Below, in pieces: positions 58,784-64,000 of a DNA stretch of 64,000 nt. The stretch is from Azospirillum ramasamyi (GTDB lineage: Bacteria; Pseudomonadota; Alphaproteobacteria; Azospirillales; Azospirillaceae): contig NZ_CP029834.1 of assembly GCF_003233655.1 (NCBI RefSeq), forward strand, positions 1 to 64,000. Direction: 5' to 3'. Numbering within the stretch: position 1 is the stretch's first letter; every line of letters starts with the position of its first letter. A model generated the notes under the pieces. The model was given only the letters and a program-made list of their open reading frames with translations, made no database searches and was not told the origin of the DNA. The position numbers and the translations under genes are program-made.

Positions 58784-59662
58784 TCAGCGGGTCGGGACCG
58801 GCGGCGTCTGCGAGTAGTCGTAGAAACCGCGACCGTATTTCTTGCCGATCCAGCCGGCCTCGACATACTTCACCAGTAGCGGGCAGGGGCGGTACTTGCT
58901 GTCGGCAAGACCCTCGTACAGCACCTGCATCACCGCCAGACAGGTGTCCAGGCCGATGAAGTCGGCCAGTTCCAGCGGGCCCATCGGGTGGTTGGCACCC
59001 AGCTTCAGCGCCGTATCGATGGCCTCGACGCCGCCGACGCCCTCATAGAGCGTGTAGACGGCCTCGTTGATCATCGGCAGCAGGATGCGGTTGACGATGA
59101 AGGCGGGGAAATCCTCGGCCACCGCGGCGGTCTTGCCGATGGCGAGCGTCAGTTCCTTGATGGCGTTGAAGGTCGGCTCGTCGGTCGCGATGCCGCGGAT
59201 CAGCTCGACCAGCTGCATCACCGGCACCGGGTTCATGAAATGCATGCCCATGAACTTGGCCGGACGGTCGGTCGCCGCGGCCAGACGGGTGATCGAGATC
59301 GACGAGGTGTTCGTCGCGATCAGCGCCTCCGGCTTCAGATGCGGAACCAGCTTCTTCAGCAGGTCGCGCTTCAGCGCCTCGTTCTCGGTTGCGGCCTCGA
59401 TCACCAGATCGGACTCGCCGAACACCGACAGGTCGGTGCCGGTGACGATGCGGCCGAGGGCGGCGGTCTTCTCCGCCTCCTCCAGCTTGCCCTTCTGGAT
59501 CTGGCGGTCGTAATTCCGGCCGATGCTGGCGAGCGCCTTTTCCAGGACCGCGTCGCTGATGTCGGACAGGACGACATCATAGCCGGCCTGGGCGCAGACC
59601 TGGGCGATACCGCTGCCCATCTGGCCGGCACCGATGATGCCAATCTTCTTGATCGTGGTCAT
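58784..59662 (-). CDS. hbd: 3-Hydroxybutyryl-CoA dehydrogenase
   Basis: A 292-residue NAD(P)-dependent 3-hydroxyacyl-CoA dehydrogenase. The Rossmann motif is IGIIGAGQMGSGIAQV; the catalytic pair lies in GMHFMNPVPVMQLVE (His) and the preceding Glu of EAATENE; FPAFIVNRILLPMINEA and GANHPMGPLELADFIGLD are conserved family segments. The C-terminus is short, as in monofunctional enzymes. It follows etfA by 88 bases on the same strand; with EtfAB it supports beta-oxidation or polyhydroxybutyrate turnover. Confidence 0.95.
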   Translation of the reverse strand: MTTIKKIGIIGAGQMGSGIAQVCAQAGYDVVLSDISDAVLEKALASIGRNYDRQIQKGKLEEAEKTAALGRIVTGTDLSVFGESDLVIEAATENEALKRDLLKKLVPHLKPEALIATNTSSISITRLAAATDRPAKFMGMHFMNPVPVMQLVELIRGIATDEPTFNAIKELTLAIGKTAAVAEDFPAFIVNRILLPMINEAVYTLYEGVGGVEAIDTALKLGANHPMGPLELADFIGLDTCLAVMQVLYEGLADSKYRPCPLLVKYVEAGWIGKKYGRGFYDYSQTPPVPTR

Positions 59663-59750
59663 GGGGGCTGTCCCGCTTGGGATGTGGATAGAAGGACCGC
59701 CGTCGAGGGGAGTGCCGGTGCAGGCCAGCCCCCCTCGGCGGCGTCCCGGA

Positions 59751-60698
59751 TCAGCGCGCCTTGTCCAGTTCGGCCGTCAGCTCCGGCACGGCCTTGAACA
59801 GGTCCGCGACGAGGCCGTAATCGGCGACCTGGAAAATGGGCGCTTCCTCATCCTTGTTGATCGCGACGATCACCTTGCTGTCCTTCATGCCGGCGAGGTG
59901 CTGGATCGCACCGGAGATGCCGACGGCGATGTACAGCTCGGGCGCCACGATCTTGCCGGTTTGCCCGACCTGATAATCGTTCGGCACGAAGCCAGCGTCC
60001 ACGGCGGCGCGGCTGGCGCCCACCGCGGCGCCCAGCTTGTCGGCGAGAGCCTCCAGCATCGGGAAATTCTCGCCCGACTGCATGCCGCGGCCACCCGACA
60101 CCACCACGCGGGCGGCGGTCAGTTCCGGGCGCTCCGACTTGGTCAACTCGGCCGAGACGAAGCTCGACAGGCCGGCGGCGCCGGCGCCCGCCACCGTCTC
60201 GACCGGGGCAGAACCGCCTTCGGCGGCGGCAGTCTCGAAGGCGGTGGTGCGGACGGTGATGACCTTCACCGGGTCGGACGACTGCACGGTGGCGATCGCG
60301 TTGCCGGCATAGATCGGCCGCTCGAAGGTGTCGGCCGACACCACGGCGGTGATGTCGGAGATGGCGGCGACGTCCAGCAGCGCGGCGACGCGCGGCAGGA
60401 GGTTCTTGCCGACCGAGGTGGCGCCGGCCAGCACATGGCCGTAACCGTCCTTGGCGACCGAAACCACCAGCGGGGCAACGTCTTCCGGCAGCTGGTGCTC
60501 ATAGGCCGCATCGTCGGCCAGCAGCACCTTGGCGACGCCGGCCGCCTTGGCGGCGGCGTCGGCGGCGGCCTGGGCGCCCTTGCCGGCGACCAGGACATGG
60601 ATGTCGCCGCCGATCTTGGAAGCGGCGGTGACGGCGTTCAGGGTGGCGGGCTTCAGCGACGCGTTGTCGTGTTCCGCGATGACGAGAATGTTGGCCAT
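59751..60698 (-). CDS. etfA: Electron transfer flavoprotein alpha subunit
   Basis: A 315-residue subunit that binds FAD. The C-terminal FAD signature GQTGKIVAPELYIAVGISGAIQHLAGMKDSK and the preceding SGGRGMQSGENF are intact; the N-terminal part (MANILVIAEHDN) is the alpha-subunit adenine nucleotide-fold. It starts 13 bases after etfB. EtfAB accept electrons from acyl-CoA and other dehydrogenases and pass them to ETF-quinone oxidoreductase. Confidence 0.97.
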   Translation of the reverse strand: MANILVIAEHDNASLKPATLNAVTAASKIGGDIHVLVAGKGAQAAADAAAKAAGVAKVLLADDAAYEHQLPEDVAPLVVSVAKDGYGHVLAGATSVGKNLLPRVAALLDVAAISDITAVVSADTFERPIYAGNAIATVQSSDPVKVITVRTTAFETAAAEGGSAPVETVAGAGAAGLSSFVSAELTKSERPELTAARVVVSGGRGMQSGENFPMLEALADKLGAAVGASRAAVDAGFVPNDYQVGQTGKIVAPELYIAVGISGAIQHLAGMKDSKVIVAINKDEEAPIFQVADYGLVADLFKAVPELTAELDKAR

Positions 60699-60711
60699 GG
60701 TATCATCCCCC

Positions 60712-61461
60712 TCAGATCACGCGCGCTTCGTTCTTGAGCTTGTCGACCAGCGTGGCGACGTCCGGCACCTTGATGCCGGCCTGACGCTTCGGCGGCTCGG
60801 TCACCTTCAGCGTGGTCAGGCGCGGGGCGACGTCGACACCCAGGCTGTCCGGGGTGATGGTCTCCAGCGGCTTCTTCTTCGCCTTCATGATGTTGGGCAG
60901 CGAGGCGTAGCGCGGCTCGTTGAGGCGCAGGTCGGCGGTGACCACCGCCGGCAGCTTCAGCTCCACCGTCTCCAGACCGCCGTCGATCTCGCGGGTCACC
61001 GCGACCGTGCCGTCACCGGCCACGACCTTCGAGGCGAAGGTGCCCTGGCCCCAGCCGAGCAGCGCCGCCAGCATCTGGCCGGTCTGGTTGCAGTCGTCGT
61101 CGATCGCCTGCTTGCCGAGGATGACGAGGCCGGGGGCCTCCTTCTCGACCAGGGCCTTCAGCACCTTGGCGACGGCCAGCGGTTCGGTGGTCACGTCGGT
61201 CTGCACCAGGATGGCGCGGTCGGCACCCATGGCGAGAGCGGTGCGCAGCGTTTCCTGCGCCTGCGCCGGGCCGATGGAGACGACGACGATCTCGGTCGCC
61301 TTGCCGGCTTCCTTCAGACGGACAGCCTCTTCGACGGCGATCTCGTCGAAGGGGTTCATGCTCATCTTCACGTTGGCGGTCTCGACGCCGCTGCCATCCG
61401 CCTTGACGCGGATCTTCACGTTGTAGTCGACCACTCGCTTAACGGGGACGAGGACTTTCAT
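60712..61461 (-). CDS. etfB: Electron transfer flavoprotein beta subunit
   Basis: A 249-residue subunit with MKVLVPVKRVVDYNVKIRVK at the start, MSMNPFDEIAVEEAVRLKE, GADRAILVQTD and the family signature near VELKLPAVVTADLRLNEPRYASLPNIMKAKKKP. It binds AMP. A good promoter lies upstream at 61532-61560, so etfB-etfA-hbd can be transcribed independently of the adenosyltransferase gene before it. Confidence 0.97.
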   Translation of the reverse strand: MKVLVPVKRVVDYNVKIRVKADGSGVETANVKMSMNPFDEIAVEEAVRLKEAGKATEIVVVSIGPAQAQETLRTALAMGADRAILVQTDVTTEPLAVAKVLKALVEKEAPGLVILGKQAIDDDCNQTGQMLAALLGWGQGTFASKVVAGDGTVAVTREIDGGLETVELKLPAVVTADLRLNEPRYASLPNIMKAKKKPLETITPDSLGVDVAPRLTTLKVTEPPKRQAGIKVPDVATLVDKLKNEARVI

Positions 61462-61531
61462 AACTCACCCTGGCTGCTGAGCGCGCGCCCATTACGGCGA
61501 ACACCGCGAAAATTGCTGTGGTTGCGAACGG

Positions 61532-61560
61532 ACCATAGGATCTGGCAATACCACTGTCAA
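61532..61560 (-). promoter_or_regulatory. Sigma-70-type promoter for etfBA
   Basis: On the minus strand TTGACA (61560-61555) and TATGGT (61537-61532) are separated by exactly 17 bases, about 70 bases before the etfB start. The -35 box is perfect and the -10 matches four of six. Confidence 0.65.
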
Positions 61561-61613
61561 TGACGCGCCAGAAGCGCCGACGGCGGTGACTGCCGGATTC
61601 CGCGGCCATTTCA

Positions 61614-62183
61614 TCAACGATTGGCGCCGGGAACCCACAGGACGTCGTCCGCCCCGTTGCGGTTCACCACCCGGCTCAGGACGAACAGGTGGTCCGACAG
61701 CCGGTTGACGTATTTCAGCGCCGCCGGGGTCACCGGTTCGTGGCGCGCCAGTTCGGTCATCAGCCGTTCCGCCCGCCGCACCACGGTGCGCGCCAGATGC
61801 AGATAAGCCGCGGCAGGCGAGCCGCCGGGCAGGATGAAGGAGGTGAGCGGCGCCAGATTGGCGTTCATCGCGTCGATCTCCGCCTCCAGCCGGTCTACCT
61901 GGGCCTGGACGATGCGCAGCGGCGGGTATTTGGGCTCCTCCTCCTCCGGTGTGCAGAGGTCGGCGCCCAGGTCGAACAGGTCGTTCTGGATGCGGCCGAG
62001 CATCGTGTCGGCGTCCGGCCAGTCACTGAGGTGGAGGCGGGCCATGCCGATGACGGCGTTCGCCTCGTCCACCGTGCCGTAGGCGGCGACGCGGCGGTCG
62101 TTCTTGGGCACCCGGCGGCCGTCGCCGAGCGAAGTTTCGCCGGCGTCGCCGCCGCGCGTGTAGATCTTGTTCAGCTTTACCAT
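61614..62183 (-). CDS. Cob(I)yrinic acid a,c-diamide adenosyltransferase, PduO type
   Basis: A 189-residue PduO-type corrinoid adenosyltransferase. The N-terminal ATP loop KIYTRGGDAGETSLGDGRRV, the YGTVDEANAVIG segment and the C-terminal signature ARTVVRRAERLMTEL with YVNRLSDHLFVLSRVVN are all present. It makes adenosylcobalamin from ATP and cob(I)alamin. The gene starts 8 bases after the small HIG1-like gene. A supply of cobalamin cofactor matches the presence of a B12 radical SAM enzyme elsewhere in the window, although that enzyme would use methylcobalamin. Confidence 0.95.
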   Translation of the reverse strand: MVKLNKIYTRGGDAGETSLGDGRRVPKNDRRVAAYGTVDEANAVIGMARLHLSDWPDADTMLGRIQNDLFDLGADLCTPEEEEPKYPPLRIVQAQVDRLEAEIDAMNANLAPLTSFILPGGSPAAAYLHLARTVVRRAERLMTELARHEPVTPAALKYVNRLSDHLFVLSRVVNRNGADDVLWVPGANR

Positions 62184-62191
62184 TGGAAGCG

Positions 62192-62386
62192 TCAGCCTTT
62201 GATGAGGATGGCGATTACGAACAGCACCAGTGCCGCGCCCTGCAGGATCACGCGCAGGCGCATCGCCTTGTTGGAACGGCGGGGATCGTTCCTGCCGCCG
62301 CGGGCCATGAAGAAGAGGCCGACGAACAGCGAGCCGACCACGGCCAGCATCGCCAGGACCATCAGGATGGTGAAGAGATCTCGCAT
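62192..62386 (-). CDS. Twin-transmembrane HIG1-domain-like protein
   Basis: A 64-residue protein with two membrane helices (residues 5-27 and 44-63) joined by a basic loop (ARGGRNDPRRSNKAMRLRV). The RxxxQ element MRLRVILQG is the HIG1-domain signature; mitochondrial relatives associate with respiratory complexes. Co-localisation with PduO, etfBA and hbd recurs in alphaproteobacteria (from memory). Longer upstream in-frame starts were not used because they add a non-conserved, polar extension. Confidence 0.85.
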   Translation of the reverse strand: MRDLFTILMVLAMLAVVGSLFVGLFFMARGGRNDPRRSNKAMRLRVILQGAALVLFVIAILIKG

Positions 62387-62583
62387 GGCGCCACTATAGC
62401 CCGCGATGAGCGCCGCGCCTATGGCTGCCCTTGGATACGATGCGATACGATGGATGCAATGTCGTTGTTGCGGTGCCCCGGAAGAATTGTCGTTGCGGGC
62501 AATCACCCGGTTGCCAAAGCCGTTGGACTGCATACAGTGCGCGGCGACGGACGGCCACAGCCAGGTTGGTCAGCGGAGCGGAG

Positions 62584-64000
62584 ATGCGTGCGATGCGGCG
62601 GCGGAGTTTCCTGAAAACGGCCCTGAATGTGACCGCGGCTGCGGCGGCCGGCACCGGCGCGATGGCCGCATTGACCCGCGGGGGCGTGCACGCGGCCTCC
62701 GACTCGGCCGCCCCCACGGTCGCCTTCCCCGACGGGTTCCTGTGGGGCGTCTCCACCTCCAGCTACCAGATCGAAGGGGCGGTGGCGGAGGATGGACGCG
62801 GCCCCAGCGTCTGGGACACCTTCAGCCATTCCTACGGGCGGATCGCCAACGGCGACACCGGCGACGTCGCCTGCGACCATTACCACCGCTATGCCGAGGA
62901 TGTGGAGTTGATGGCGCGGGCCGGGATGAGGGCCTACCGCTTCTCCATCGCCTGGCCGCGCATCCTGCCCACGGGCACGGGGGCGGTGAACGCCAAGGGG
63001 CTCGACTTCTACGACCGGCTGACCGACGCGCTGCTGGCGAAAGGCATCCAGCCCTGGCCCTGCCTGTTCCACTGGGATTTGCCCCAGGCCTTGCAGGACC
63101 GCGGCGGCTGGACCAACCGCGACATCGCCGGCTGGTTCACCGACTATGCGTTGGCGGTGACCGCCCGGCTGGGCGACCGCGCCAAGCACTGGGTGATGCT
63201 GAACGAGCCGTCGGTCGTCGCCATCTTCGGCCACGGCACCGGCGGCCATGCGCCGGGGATGACCGGCCGCGACAACTGCCTGAAGGCGATCCACCACCAG
63301 AACCTCGCCCAGGGCACGGCGCTGGCCGCGCTGCGGCAGGCAGGCGGGAAGAACTGGCAGCTCGGCACCGTGCTGTCGCTGCAGCCGTCCTGGCCGGTGG
63401 GGGGACTGGATTCGAACTATCAGGCGTCGCTGATGTGGGATGCGGTATGGAACCGCTCCTGCCTGGACCCGCTGTTCAAGGGCCGCTTCCCGGAACTGCT
63501 GGAGGCCGAGTTCACCCGCATCGCCGAGCCGGGCGACCTGGAGCGGATCAGGCAGCCGGTCGATTTCCTCGGCATCAACTATTACAGCCGCATGCACCAG
63601 CAGCCCGATCCGCATGGGCTGTTCGGCACCGGCTACGGCTCGGCGCCCGAAGGCACGCGCAGGACCGGCATGGATTGGCCGGTGGAGCCGGACGGGCTGA
63701 CCGAGATCCTGGCCGAGCTGCAGGAGAAATACGGCAACCCGCCGGTCTATGTGGCCGAGAACGGCGCCGCCTATCCCGATACCGTCGTCGATTCGAGCGG
63801 CCGGGTGGAGGACCGCGACCGCATCGCCTATCTGCGCGACCACCTCCTGGCGGCGGCCAAGGCGATCGACGAGGGCTGCAACCTCAAGGGCTATCTGGCC
63901 TGGACGCTGCTGGACAATTTCGAATGGGCGGAAGGCTACCGCCGCAAGTTCGGCCTGATCCAGGTCGACCGCGAGACGATGGCCCGCAAGCCGAAGGCCA
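62584..64000 (+). CDS. Tat-exported family 1 beta-glucosidase (3' end outside window)
   Basis: At least 472 residues of a GH1 enzyme that continues past the right edge. It begins MRAMRRRSFLKTALNVTAAA, a twin-arginine signal peptide with RRRSFLK, ending near VHAAS; the mature part opens FPDGFLWGVSTSSYQIEGAV. The acid/base is Glu208 in MLNEPSV and the nucleophile Glu392 in VAENGAAYPD; WTLLDNFEWAEGYRRKFG is near the C-terminus. GH1 enzymes are usually cytosolic, so Tat export is notable. GCGGAG precedes the ATG; the ATG at 62593 is an alternative start. It is divergent from the HIG1-like gene and a paralogue of the GH1 at 36730. Confidence 0.93.
   Translation, partial: MRAMRRRSFLKTALNVTAAAAAGTGAMAALTRGGVHAASDSAAPTVAFPDGFLWGVSTSSYQIEGAVAEDGRGPSVWDTFSHSYGRIANGDTGDVACDHYHRYAEDVELMARAGMRAYRFSIAWPRILPTGTGAVNAKGLDFYDRLTDALLAKGIQPWPCLFHWDLPQALQDRGGWTNRDIAGWFTDYALAVTARLGDRAKHWVMLNEPSVVAIFGHGTGGHAPGMTGRDNCLKAIHHQNLAQGTALAALRQAGGKNWQLGTVLSLQPSWPVGGLDSNYQASLMWDAVWNRSCLDPLFKGRFPELLEAEFTRIAEPGDLERIRQPVDFLGINYYSRMHQQPDPHGLFGTGYGSAPEGTRRTGMDWPVEPDGLTEILAELQEKYGNPPVYVAENGAAYPDTVVDSSGRVEDRDRIAYLRDHLLAAAKAIDEGCNLKGYLAWTLLDNFEWAEGYRRKFGLIQVDRETMARKPKA

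Noticed and set aside
1..64000. tRNA, rRNA, integrase, transposase or prophage genes
   Set aside because: None was seen on either strand; no T-loop-like GGTTCGA motif with a paired acceptor stem and no transposase motif was noticed.

Overview
The window is high-GC (clearly above 60%) alphaproteobacterial chromosome or chromid DNA, most like Azospirillum or a close Rhodospirillales relative. This is inferred from gene content and order (cyoABCD-surf1-regB-regA; HIG1 protein-PduO-etfB-etfA-hbd), a type-B PutA, a quinoprotein glucose dehydrogenase, a PhoX phosphatase, and the dense ATGA/GTGA start-stop overlaps. I see no tRNA, rRNA, CRISPR array, insertion sequence or phage gene. Assignments come from reading the translations; no database search was run.

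Region 1 (1-10848) is a divergent accessory cluster. Leftward: myo-inositol-phosphate synthase, histidine phosphatase, SAM methyltransferase and the start of a further gene cut by the window edge. Rightward: two SDR sugar epimerases, a B12-binding radical SAM enzyme, a GT4 glycosyltransferase and three paralogous CgeB-like glycosyltransferases, all translationally coupled. It looks like a pathway for a small, unusual glycoconjugate, possibly inositol-containing, whose product I cannot name.

Region 2 (10885-24418) holds respiratory and stress genes: the RegBA redox two-component system downstream of a SURF1-like factor and a bo3-type quinol oxidase, then a divergent MHS-type transporter, a small lipoprotein, an uncharacterised nitrilase-fold protein coupled to a small winged-helix-like protein, a membrane protein with a zinc alcohol/formaldehyde dehydrogenase, and a membrane-anchored hemerythrin.

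Region 3 (24494-43560) is mixed: a GT87-like membrane glycosyltransferase with an in-frame 15-bp repeat, a YdjM-like membrane protein, bifunctional PutA, Tat-exported PhoX, an MFS exporter, a GH4/GH1 glycosidase pair, an ABC transporter whose ATPase motifs are all degenerate, a Crp/Fnr regulator with three of the four FNR-type cysteines, and a large chemoreceptor.

Region 4 (44135-51846) is a tightly coupled six-gene operon: small carrier protein, acyl-CoA-dehydrogenase-like flavoenzyme, class-II-synthetase-like amino acid:carrier-protein ligase, DUF1839-like protein, GH2 glycosidase-like protein and a tandem alpha/beta-hydrolase without the usual serine nucleophiles. The ligase family charges an amino acid onto a carrier protein, but its physiological product is unknown. 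This is the best candidate here for an undescribed system.

Region 5 (51859-64000) carries two metallo-amidohydrolases, small stress-type proteins (HTH-like, BON domain, 69-residue protein), the quinoprotein glucose dehydrogenase, a conserved electron-transfer-flavoprotein operon, and a second GH1 beta-glucosidase with a Tat signal, cut by the right edge. Short G/C-rich hairpins recur at gene 3' ends across the window.
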